Positions 57,125 through 64,000 of a DNA stretch of 64,000 nucleotides are shown in pieces. The translations under genes were made by a program, and so were the position numbers. The notes under the pieces are model-generated. The model searched no databases. It saw only the letters and a list, made by a program, of their open reading frames with translations, and was not told the origin of the DNA. Numbering within the stretch: position 1 is the first letter of the stretch; each line of letters starts with the position of its first letter. This stretch comes from Fibrobacter sp. (lineage in GTDB: Bacteria; Fibrobacterota; Fibrobacteria; Fibrobacterales; Fibrobacteraceae), in contig JAKSIJ010000002.1 in assembly GCA_024398875.1 (NCBI GenBank), positions 186,001 to 250,000 of the forward strand, written 5' to 3'.

Positions 57125-57778
57125 ATGGAACTCACAACGCTCAAAGCCACCTCGAGAGTGCTAGGTGCAAGCCGCAACAATGCTCGCTTGCGTAAGGCCG
57201 GTCAGATTCCGGCGGTCTATTATGGTAAGGGTGCTGAGGCTGTGAACATTACCGTTAACGCAGTGGATGTTCGCAAGGTCTTGGCTCCGGGTAAGCGCTA
57301 TACGCTTCTCGACCTTGAAATTGATGGCAAGGCTGGCAATCCGGCCGTCATCTACAACTACGACAAGGACTGCATCACTCAGGACATCATCCACATCGAC
57401 TTCCTCAAGATCGCTGAAGACACCAAGGTGAAGGTTCGCGTTCCTGTGAAGCTGACCGGTCTCCCGGTTGGTGTGAAGACTCAGGGCGGTATCTTTGCTC
57501 AGGAAACTCGTTACCTGATGCTTTCCGCTCTTCCCACCAAGATTCCTACAGTGATTGAAATGGACATCTCCGATGTCGAGACCAACACCACCTTCTACGC
57601 CAAGCAGTTCAAGTTTGAAGAAGGCGTGGAACTGGCCTCTGGTCCTCGCACTGTGATTTTCTCCATTTCTTCTAAGTCTAAGAAGAAGGATGCTGCTGAA
57701 GAAGCCGCTGCCGCACCTGCTGCCGCCGCTCCTGCTGCTGACGCTGCCGCCGCTCCTGCTGCCGACGCCAAGAAGTAA
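57125..57778 (+). CDS. rplY: 50S ribosomal protein L25 (general stress protein CTC type)
   Basis: This 217-residue protein binds 5S rRNA. The N-terminal L25 domain begins MELTTLKATSRVLGASRNNARLRKAGQIPAVYYGKG. The CTC-type second domain follows (VKVRVPVKLTGLPVGVKTQGGI and MDISDVETNT). A C-terminal tail of about 35 residues is almost only Ala, Pro, Asp and Lys, common in long L25 forms. TTGGAGAT lies before the ATG at 57125. It follows tRNA-Gln on the same strand and ends at a strong terminator. Confidence 0.94.
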   Translation: MELTTLKATSRVLGASRNNARLRKAGQIPAVYYGKGAEAVNITVNAVDVRKVLAPGKRYTLLDLEIDGKAGNPAVIYNYDKDCITQDIIHIDFLKIAEDTKVKVRVPVKLTGLPVGVKTQGGIFAQETRYLMLSALPTKIPTVIEMDISDVETNTTFYAKQFKFEEGVELASGPRTVIFSISSKSKKKDAAEEAAAAPAAAAPAADAAAAPAADAKK

Positions 57779-57800
57779 TTCTCGGAGATTAGATAACTCG

Positions 57801-57836
57801 GGTCTGAAGTGCTTTTTGCACCTCAGGCCTTTTTTG
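57801..57836 (+). terminator. Rho-independent terminator after rplY
   Basis: A stem of GGTCTGAAGTGC with its near-complement across a TTTTT loop, ending in T6. The next start codon is only 13 bases on, so the phosphatase promoter must overlap it or the gene relies on readthrough. Confidence 0.88.
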
Positions 57837-57848
57837 TATATTCAAACC

Positions 57849-58847
57849 ATGAACACTTCCATCGATTTCATTGGCGATGTCCACGGGCATTGCACGGAAC
57901 TCAGGGCCCTGCTTGCAAAGCTCGGGTACGCGGAAGTGTCAGGCGCATTCCGTTATCCGGGAAATGCCCGCATCGTAGTTTTCTTGGGCGATTACATCGA
58001 CCGCGGGAACGAATCTCGGGAGGCGGTGAATCTGGTCCGCGCCATGCGGGATGCAGGCTCTGCCATTCCTCTCCTCGGGAACCATGAGTTCAATGCCCTC
58101 AGTTTTTGGCAGGAGAACGGGAAGGGCGGTCATTACATCAGGAGCATTCCCGGCGGTTATTTGCGGGAACATTCCTTCAATAAGGTGGCCATCCATACGA
58201 AGACGGTGGAGGCTTACAAAGGGCGCCAGGCGGAATTCTTCGAGGCGCTGGATTTTTTCAAGACATTGCCGTTTTATCTGGAGACGGATCTGTTCCGCGC
58301 CCAGCACGCCTGCTTCGATGCCAGCTGCGTTGCGGAACTTCGGGCCGCGGGTATCCGCTCTTTTGTCGACGGAAATTTTGAGGAATTGATTGCCCGTGCC
58401 AACGATTTGAAAAACGAGTACGCGGATTCGCTGTTTCACCCCATCGATATGCTGTTGAAGGGGCCGGAGGTGAATCTTCCTGCGGGAATGACTTTCCGGG
58501 ATGGGGAAGGGGTGCTGCGGAAGCGGACTCGACTTGCCTGGTGGATTAATCCGGAAGGGAAGCAACTTCATGAACTGAGCTTCCAGCCCGGAGTTCAGTT
58601 GCCGCTTTGTGCGGAGCCCTTCAAACTCCCGCATCAGGGATTCTATGGCGAGGATGAACGCCCTGTTTTCTTCGGCCATTACTGGCTCACGGGACTTCCG
58701 CAGCTCATTCGCCAAAATGTGTGCTGCCTGGATTACAGCGTGGGCGGCTATCGCGGCGATGGGCATTTGGTAGCCTACCGCTTTGATGGCGAACAAATGC
58801 TGGATGCTTCCAAATTTGTTTGGGTGGATGCCAACCGCAATGGTTGA
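57849..58847 (+). CDS. Metallophosphoesterase, Ser/Thr phosphatase-like
   Basis: This 332-residue protein shows the three core motifs of calcineurin-type phosphoesterases: GDVHGH (about residue 9), GDYIDRG (about residue 44) and GNHE (about residue 77). Later histidines occur in RAQHACF and FFGHYW, which should complete the two-metal site. It resembles PrpE/ApaH-like bacterial phosphatases; substrate could be phosphoprotein or dinucleoside polyphosphate. The start at 57849 is right after the rplY terminator and fits the family start; the upstream open frame is a shadow of the rplY tail. No strong ribosome site is seen. Confidence 0.85.
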   Translation: MNTSIDFIGDVHGHCTELRALLAKLGYAEVSGAFRYPGNARIVVFLGDYIDRGNESREAVNLVRAMRDAGSAIPLLGNHEFNALSFWQENGKGGHYIRSIPGGYLREHSFNKVAIHTKTVEAYKGRQAEFFEALDFFKTLPFYLETDLFRAQHACFDASCVAELRAAGIRSFVDGNFEELIARANDLKNEYADSLFHPIDMLLKGPEVNLPAGMTFRDGEGVLRKRTRLAWWINPEGKQLHELSFQPGVQLPLCAEPFKLPHQGFYGEDERPVFFGHYWLTGLPQLIRQNVCCLDYSVGGYRGDGHLVAYRFDGEQMLDASKFVWVDANRNG

Positions 58848-61023
58848 TTTTATGCAGAACAGGCGTGCTCCACTTTCGTCCGTTCTTTTTCGTCTTTCCT
58901 CTCTGAAGGTGACTATCTTTTTGATGGTTGCCTTTTTGGTGCTTACGTTTTGGGGCGTTTTGAGCCAGGCTGCGGTGGGCGATACGGTCGGCGGCGACCG
59001 CTTTTTCAATCACTACTTCATTTGGGCGTTGGGCTATATTCCGCTCCCTGCGTTTAAGGGGTTGGCGGTTCTCGCGTCTGTGCATCTTCTGCTCGCGATG
59101 ATTTACCGGATTCCGCGCAAGGTGGGGAGTCTGGGGCTTTACATGATGCACATCGCCCTGTTGGTGCTGTTTGTGGGGAGCCTTGCGGGGAGCGCTTTCA
59201 AGCAGGAGTACTACGGCTTTCGGAAGGTGGACGGTGGGACTGCGCCGCAGTTCTACCTGCGCTCTGATAGCCTTGGCCTGAATCCCGTTGAAATTCCACA
59301 GAACAGTTGGATTTACGACGTTCGCAGTCCCGGCTCTGTGGAGGTCTTGCCCGGAAAAACGGTTGAGATTTTTACGGCGGAATACAATCCCTGCCGTGCG
59401 GTGCCGTACGTTTTTATGATTTTGATGTTGGTTGGCGTTGCGGTGCACTACGGGCTGGTGGTTCGCAAAGCTCGCAAGAAGCCGCAGATGAATGGGGTCG
59501 GGAAAGTGATGCTTGGCATCGCGGTGCTAGGATTGATGGGAATGCCGTCGGAAGCATCTGCAAACTTCACGCCTACAACGCCTGTGGTGTATGATGGCGT
59601 TGTCCGGCCTTTTGATTCATTTGCCCGCGGTGTTCTGGATGATTTTTCGGGAAAGGTGACTTACAAGTGTACGGCAGGGGAGGCTCCCGACTGCCCGAGG
59701 AAAATGAAGGCGACTGAGGTTGTAGCCGCGATTATGAGCGATGCGGCAATCGCTCGCGATGCCGCCGCCGAGCATGAAAATTCTGCCGCAACATGGAATT
59801 TGTTTAAAGTTCTCCGGAGCGATGTGGCGGCGGCACTGTCATTGCCCGAAGATAAGCGGTATGTTTCCTTCAGGGAGTTGCAGCGGGCCCGCGGAAAGCT
59901 GGAACTTTATGCCAGCCGTGACGGTAGTGATGCCGCTACTGCGGAAATGAAGCGGCTTTACAGCAATTTCCGGATGTTTGAACTGTTGCAGAATCCGGCT
60001 GCAAATCCGCTGAAAATCGCCGAGATGCCCGTGGGCAGTATAAATGCTGCGGACAGCCCAAACGCCGCGGGCGGTCAAATCGCCGCGGGTGGTAAAAATG
60101 CGGGCAGTTCTGCTCCCAGCGATAGTAGGTTGTCGGCAGAAGTCTTTTACCACAATGCAAACCCATGCCTCATTGCCTTTATCGTCGCTCTTTTTGGCTG
60201 CTTGTTGTCGTTTGTTAATTTGTCTGTAAAAAGCCGCAAGTTAGATGCCGCGGCTAACATCTGTTGTGGTGCGACGGCTTTTGTTCTGCTTGCCATTCTG
60301 ACGGCTCGATTCCTGATAGCCTCTCGTCCGCCATTTGCTAATTTGTACGAAATCATCTTGTGGGTGGCTTTGTTCCTGGAGTCCTTCCTTCTGGGCGCTT
60401 TTATCTGGTGCAAGAACCGCACTTTCGCTTTAATCGTTCCCGTTTCTGCCATGGCCGCCGGGCTCCTCTTCTTTGCCAAGTTTGGCTTGGAAGCGGGGGA
60501 TACTTTTGCGCCCATTCCGCCTGTCCTCAATGCTTCCATTTTCCTCACCATTCACGTGTTCACCATTGCACTTGGATTCTGCGGGATGATTCTCTCCGGC
60601 ATCGTGGCGCACCTTCTCCTATATCGACATACATGTCAACCCCTTTCCTCTCTTCTCTATTCCACCCTCGTCTTTGGCTCTGTCTTCTCCATTTTGGGCA
60701 CATGCCTCGGGGGTGTGTGGGCGGACTTTTCCTGGGGCCGCTTCTGGGGCTTCGACCCGAAGGAATGCGGGGCGCTTTTCGTCTCCATCTGGGGCATGCT
60801 TTTGCTTCATTTGCGGGCAGGCAGGCTGGTCAAGGAGCGGACTTTTGCCCTTCTCGCGTGTTTTAACGTGGTAGTCACGTTCCTCTGCTGGTTTGGCATC
60901 AACCTCCTCGGCGTGGGGCTCCACAGCTACGGGTTCCAGAACGGCACGTTCCTCGGGCTTTTCGCCTTCGTTTTCGTGGATGTGATTCTCATTCTTTTGC
61001 TATCTTGCAAGAAGTATGAGTGA
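58840..61023 (+). CDS. ccsBA: Fused cytochrome c synthetase (ResB-CcsA type)
   Basis: This protein of about 727 residues attaches haem to c-type apocytochromes (system II). The N-terminal ResB-like part has helices around FLMVAFLVLTFWGVLSQ and MHIALLVLFVGSLAGSAF. A long periplasmic middle follows. The C-terminal CcsA part has a tryptophan-rich haem site, GGVWADFSWGRFWGFDPKECGAL, and helices with histidines (TIHVFTIALGF, LLHLRAG). ATG at 58840 overlaps the phosphatase stop; ATG at 58852 is the alternative. A short Ala/Gly/Asn-rich repeat stretch lies at about residues 402-423 in the periplasmic part. Confidence 0.87.
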   Translation: MVDFMQNRRAPLSSVLFRLSSLKVTIFLMVAFLVLTFWGVLSQAAVGDTVGGDRFFNHYFIWALGYIPLPAFKGLAVLASVHLLLAMIYRIPRKVGSLGLYMMHIALLVLFVGSLAGSAFKQEYYGFRKVDGGTAPQFYLRSDSLGLNPVEIPQNSWIYDVRSPGSVEVLPGKTVEIFTAEYNPCRAVPYVFMILMLVGVAVHYGLVVRKARKKPQMNGVGKVMLGIAVLGLMGMPSEASANFTPTTPVVYDGVVRPFDSFARGVLDDFSGKVTYKCTAGEAPDCPRKMKATEVVAAIMSDAAIARDAAAEHENSAATWNLFKVLRSDVAAALSLPEDKRYVSFRELQRARGKLELYASRDGSDAATAEMKRLYSNFRMFELLQNPAANPLKIAEMPVGSINAADSPNAAGGQIAAGGKNAGSSAPSDSRLSAEVFYHNANPCLIAFIVALFGCLLSFVNLSVKSRKLDAAANICCGATAFVLLAILTARFLIASRPPFANLYEIILWVALFLESFLLGAFIWCKNRTFALIVPVSAMAAGLLFFAKFGLEAGDTFAPIPPVLNASIFLTIHVFTIALGFCGMILSGIVAHLLLYRHTCQPLSSLLYSTLVFGSVFSILGTCLGGVWADFSWGRFWGFDPKECGALFVSIWGMLLLHLRAGRLVKERTFALLACFNVVVTFLCWFGINLLGVGLHSYGFQNGTFLGLFAFVFVDVILILLLSCKKYE
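60042..60108 (+). repeat. Short degenerate tandem repeat inside ccsBA
   Basis: Units close to AAAYGCYGCGGRC recur every 16-19 bases in frame, coding NAADSPNAAGGQIAAGGKNAG. Similar words, AAATAGTGCGGAC and AAACAGCGCGGGC, occur in the spacer at 17628-17664. Confidence 0.4.
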
Positions 61024-61714
61024 AGAAGATTTGATCCCAGCTGAGGAATCGGAAGAACTTCCGAAAGTTGAAAGCAGTGAAGACTTGGCCCGTATTATTC
61101 AGGCCCTGGTTTTCGCCTCTCCGGATATTGTGACGCTGAAGAAGCTTCGCGAGATTCTGGGGGATTTTCTGGATGCCCGGACGGTGTCGGAAGCCCTCAT
61201 GACGGCTAACGATTCCCTCAACAAGATACAGTCTCCTTTTGAAATTGTGGAGCAGGCCGGTGGTTACCGTTATAGGACTCGCGCCAAGTATTATCCCTGG
61301 GTGCGAAAGTTGTTCCCGGACATCAATGCCCGCAGACTTTCTCAGGCCGCTCTTGAAACTCTGGCAGTGATTGCTTACCAGCAGCCCATCACCAAGGCCG
61401 CTATTGAGCAGGTTCGCGGAGTTTCTTCTGTGGATGGCCCCATCCGCAATTTGCTGGACAAGGGTTTTATTGCCCTCGGTGCCCGTGCCGAGACGGTGGG
61501 AAACCCCTTCACATACGTTACTACGGAAGAATTCATGAAGTACTTTGGCATCAACCGCATTCCGGAAGATTTGCCTCGCCTCCGTGAGTTCAGTGAACTT
61601 CTGGAAGCTGGCGCCCTGGTGCCCCAGTACGCTCATAACGAGACGGAACCGACGGAGCCCAGACCTCCTGAGGAATCTTCGGATCAGATTGAGCTTTCCA
61701 TGGGAGATTCGTAA
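61016..61714 (+). CDS. scpB: Segregation and condensation protein B
   Basis: This 232-residue protein is the kleisin-binding partner in the SMC-ScpAB complex, which folds chromosomes. It has the two winged-helix layout of ScpB: IIQALVFASPDIVTLKKLREIL in the first, and RRLSQAALETLAVIAYQQPITKAAIEQVRGVSS in the second, followed by LLDKGFIALGARAETVGNPFTYVTTEEFMKYFGI. An acidic N-terminal tail is present. It overlaps ccsBA by 8 bases and mutS by 1 base (TAATG), so translation is coupled. scpA and smc are not in the window. Confidence 0.92.
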   Translation: MSEEDLIPAEESEELPKVESSEDLARIIQALVFASPDIVTLKKLREILGDFLDARTVSEALMTANDSLNKIQSPFEIVEQAGGYRYRTRAKYYPWVRKLFPDINARRLSQAALETLAVIAYQQPITKAAIEQVRGVSSVDGPIRNLLDKGFIALGARAETVGNPFTYVTTEEFMKYFGINRIPEDLPRLREFSELLEAGALVPQYAHNETEPTEPRPPEESSDQIELSMGDS

Positions 61715-64000
61715 TGGCCGCAACTCCATTGATGCAGCAGTATTACGAAATCAAGAAACAGAATCCCGGCTGCATTTTATTCTTTAGAATGGGAGACTTC
61801 TTCGAACTCTTCGAAGAGGACGCCGTGGTCGCCTCCAAGATTTTGGGACTCACCCTCACTAGCCGCAACAACGGTGCCTCTGGCGCCACACCTTTGTGCG
61901 GATTCCCTCACCATGCGGCGGACCGCTATGTGCCCAAGATGGTGGCCGCGGGCTACCGTATCGCCATTTGCGAGCAGGTGGAAGATCCGAAGCTCGCCAA
62001 GGGCATTGTAAAGCGGGATATTGTAGAAATCATCAGTGCTGGCACCGCCATGAACGAGGCCAACCTGAATGCAAAAGATGCAAATTACTTGTGCGCTTTT
62101 ATTCCTCAGGGCGAGAATGTAGCTTTTGCCATCGCCGATGTGACTACGGGATTCCTGGCGGTTTCCTGCAGTTCCGAGGCGGCGTTCGAGTGCGAAATCT
62201 CTCGACGGATGCCGAAGGAGCTGGTGGTGCCTGCAGATACCGCGATTCCTGCGGGCGTGATGGATTTGGTGAAGGCGGAAAACATCCTCATCACGGAATT
62301 GCCGGGCTACTTGTTCCAGGAGGAACAAGCGCAGGATGTGCTCTTCTCTCACTTCAAGGTGGAATCTCTGGTAGGCCTTGGCTTGGACGGCCGCGCTGCG
62401 GAAGCTTCCGTGACGGGCGCCCTTCTTGCCTACCTCATGGACCAGAAGAAGTCGGAACTTTCCCACTTCACCAATCTGGAAATCCTCAATCTCGACGACT
62501 ACATGACGCTGGATCCCAGCACGCTCCGCAACTTGGAACTGGTCCGCCCCCTCAATGCGGACGATTACTCCAGTACCCTTTGCTATGTGCTGGACCACAC
62601 CATCACAGCCATGGGTGGCCGCACGCTGAAGGACTGGGTGAGTCACCCCTTGATTTCGGTGAATCGCATCAGGGAGCGCGAAGAGGCTGTTGCAGAACTG
62701 GTGGGGAATCCGGTTGCGTTGGATGAACTGAAGGATTCTCTCACTTCCATTCTGGATATGGAGCGTTTGATGGGTCGTGTGGGAAGTGGCCGCGCCAACG
62801 CTCGCGATTTGGCGGGCATGGGACGTTCCCTTTTCCAGGCGGCCAAGGTGGCCGGTGTTTTGGAAGGCTTGCGGGCTCCGATTTTTGAGAATTTGAAAGA
62901 GACGTTGATTCTCGCCAAGGGTCGCGGCGAAGACTTGCTGAAGAATTTTAATGATGATTTGCCCTTGACGGTTCGCGAAGGCGGCATGATTCGTGATGGC
63001 GCTAACGCTGAACTGGATGCCATGAATGCGGACATCAAGGATAGAAGGCAGTGGATTGCAAGCCTAGAAACCCGCGAGCGCGAACGTCTTGGAATTTCTA
63101 GCCTGAAGGTGGGCTACAACAAGGTCTTCGGCTATTACATCGAGATTACCCGGGCGGCAATGGCCAAAGCCTCGCAGCCCATTCCGGAGGAATACATCCG
63201 GAAGCAGACCACGGTGAATGCGGAACGCTATATCACGCCCGAAATGAAGGAATGCGAATCCATCATCAGCAATGCGGAAGTGAACATCCACGCGCTGGAA
63301 TACAAGATTTTCTGCGAGATTCGGGAGCAGGTGAACGCTGCCCGCGCAGAATTCCAGCGGATTGCCGACGCCATCGCTCAGGTAGATAGCCTTTACAGTT
63401 TCGCGCGGGCCGCCCGCAAATACAACTATGTCTGTCCCGAAGTCTACGAGGGCTCGGGAATCGAGATTCGGGGAGGTTTCCATCCCGTAATCGTGGCGGT
63501 GAATCCGGACTTGGAATTCATCAGCAATGATGTGACGCTATCGCCGGAAGCCACCCGCCTGATGCTCATTACGGGGCCCAACATGGCGGGTAAATCCACA
63601 TACCTGCGGCAGACGGGCCTCATTGTCTTGATGGCCCAAATCGGCTGTTTTGTGCCGGCGGAAAGCGCCCGCATCGGCGTGGTGGACCGCATCTTCACCC
63701 GCGTGGGCGCCAGCGACCGCCTGAGTCGTGGCCTCAGCACCTTCATGGTGGAGATGATTGAAACCGCAAACATCCTCCGCAACGCAACGCCCAAGAGCCT
63801 CGTGCTGCTGGACGAAATCGGCCGCGGAACAAGTACCTTTGATGGTCTCTCCATTGCCTGGGCCATTGTGGAAACCTTGCACGACGAGCCCTGCCGCGCA
63901 GCCCTCACGCTTTTTGCCACCCACTATCATGAATTGACTGGCCTTGTGGAATCTCTGGAACATGCCGGAAACTTCCAGGTGGCGGTTCAGGAGAAGGGCG
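61714..64000 (+). CDS. mutS: DNA mismatch repair protein MutS (3'-truncated by the window edge)
   Basis: The frame is open from the ATG at 61714 to the window end (762 codons of about 870 expected). The mismatch-reading motif GDFFELFEEDA (about residue 27) is near the N-terminus. GFPHHAADRYVPKMVAAGYRIAICEQVEDP follows. The core and clamp domains lead to Walker A TGPNMAGKSTYLRQTG (about residues 620-634), LSTFMVEM and LLDEIGRGTSTFDGLS (Walker B), and ATHYHEL. The absent end would hold the helix-turn-helix dimer domain. No frameshift is seen. Confidence 0.96.
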   Translation, partial: MAATPLMQQYYEIKKQNPGCILFFRMGDFFELFEEDAVVASKILGLTLTSRNNGASGATPLCGFPHHAADRYVPKMVAAGYRIAICEQVEDPKLAKGIVKRDIVEIISAGTAMNEANLNAKDANYLCAFIPQGENVAFAIADVTTGFLAVSCSSEAAFECEISRRMPKELVVPADTAIPAGVMDLVKAENILITELPGYLFQEEQAQDVLFSHFKVESLVGLGLDGRAAEASVTGALLAYLMDQKKSELSHFTNLEILNLDDYMTLDPSTLRNLELVRPLNADDYSSTLCYVLDHTITAMGGRTLKDWVSHPLISVNRIREREEAVAELVGNPVALDELKDSLTSILDMERLMGRVGSGRANARDLAGMGRSLFQAAKVAGVLEGLRAPIFENLKETLILAKGRGEDLLKNFNDDLPLTVREGGMIRDGANAELDAMNADIKDRRQWIASLETRERERLGISSLKVGYNKVFGYYIEITRAAMAKASQPIPEEYIRKQTTVNAERYITPEMKECESIISNAEVNIHALEYKIFCEIREQVNAARAEFQRIADAIAQVDSLYSFARAARKYNYVCPEVYEGSGIEIRGGFHPVIVAVNPDLEFISNDVTLSPEATRLMLITGPNMAGKSTYLRQTGLIVLMAQIGCFVPAESARIGVVDRIFTRVGASDRLSRGLSTFMVEMIETANILRNATPKSLVLLDEIGRGTSTFDGLSIAWAIVETLHDEPCRAALTLFATHYHELTGLVESLEHAGNFQVAVQEKG

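Overview
The window is bacterial chromosome and most likely comes from Fibrobacter (F. succinogenes or a close relative). The strongest marker is the FISUMP domain (Fibrobacter succinogenes major paralogous domain) in two predicted exported proteins, at 34390-35331 and 42910-44136. Many signal-peptide, lipoprotein and beta-barrel proteins point to a two-membrane cell. Several genes are preceded by the Bacteroidetes-type promoter word TAnnTTTG, which fits the Fibrobacteres-Chlorobi-Bacteroidetes group. There are no phage, insertion-sequence, integrase or CRISPR genes. Most of the window is housekeeping, with unusual intergenic DNA between the genes.

Layout. 1-1703: end of a histidine operon (hisC, hisN). 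1815-6786: pentapeptide-repeat protein, then a run with a geranylgeranyl-reductase-like flavoprotein, SufE, a membrane protein and a putative barrel protein. 6787-9233: purC and a cysteine-rich secreted protein set among palindromic elements. 9234-20917: a GH116-type glycosidase, rnhB, a membrane glycosyltransferase operon, rsmE and pcrA. 20985-29564: an FKBP-N/thioredoxin lipoprotein, mnmG, hrpB, an Omp85-like protein and ppa. 29697-37183: a YfhO operon with a 36-residue microprotein, PAP2, FISUMP, a barrel protein and an OmpA-family protein. 37184-42781: repeat-rich spacer, the mntP-EamA-cvfB operon, tRNA-Asp, an ABC-F ATPase and trmO. 42910-53018: FISUMP lipoprotein, argG, two small lipoproteins (one frameshifted), an M23 peptidase, a TPR protein and a CHASE2 adenylate cyclase. 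53074-64000: ftsK, ispE, tRNA-Gln, rplY, a metallophosphatase, a fused cytochrome c synthetase ccsBA, scpB and the first part of mutS.

The most unusual signal lies at gene 3' ends. Downstream of purC there is a stranded second copy of its last ten codons plus stop; the copy encodes the same peptide with nine of ten codons changed. The end of the functional gene forms a perfect 14-bp inverted repeat across the stop codon. Downstream of the GH116 gene there are two tandem structured units. Each is closed by an 8-bp inverted repeat whose right arm is the gene's own terminal codons, or a copy of them. Their inner helices differ by compensatory base-pair changes while the internal loops stay constant. 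A related hairpin with the same flanks lies after the OmpA-family gene. The TPR gene has a 15-bp exact copy of its 3' end 46 bp downstream, and cvfB ends in repeats of its own last codons. Together these suggest a family of structured repeats that inserts into, or pairs with, gene 3' ends and preserves the protein sequence. I do not recognise it as a named system. No mobilising enzyme is visible here, so mechanism and function are inference.

All calls rest on reading the sequence and family knowledge; no database search was possible.
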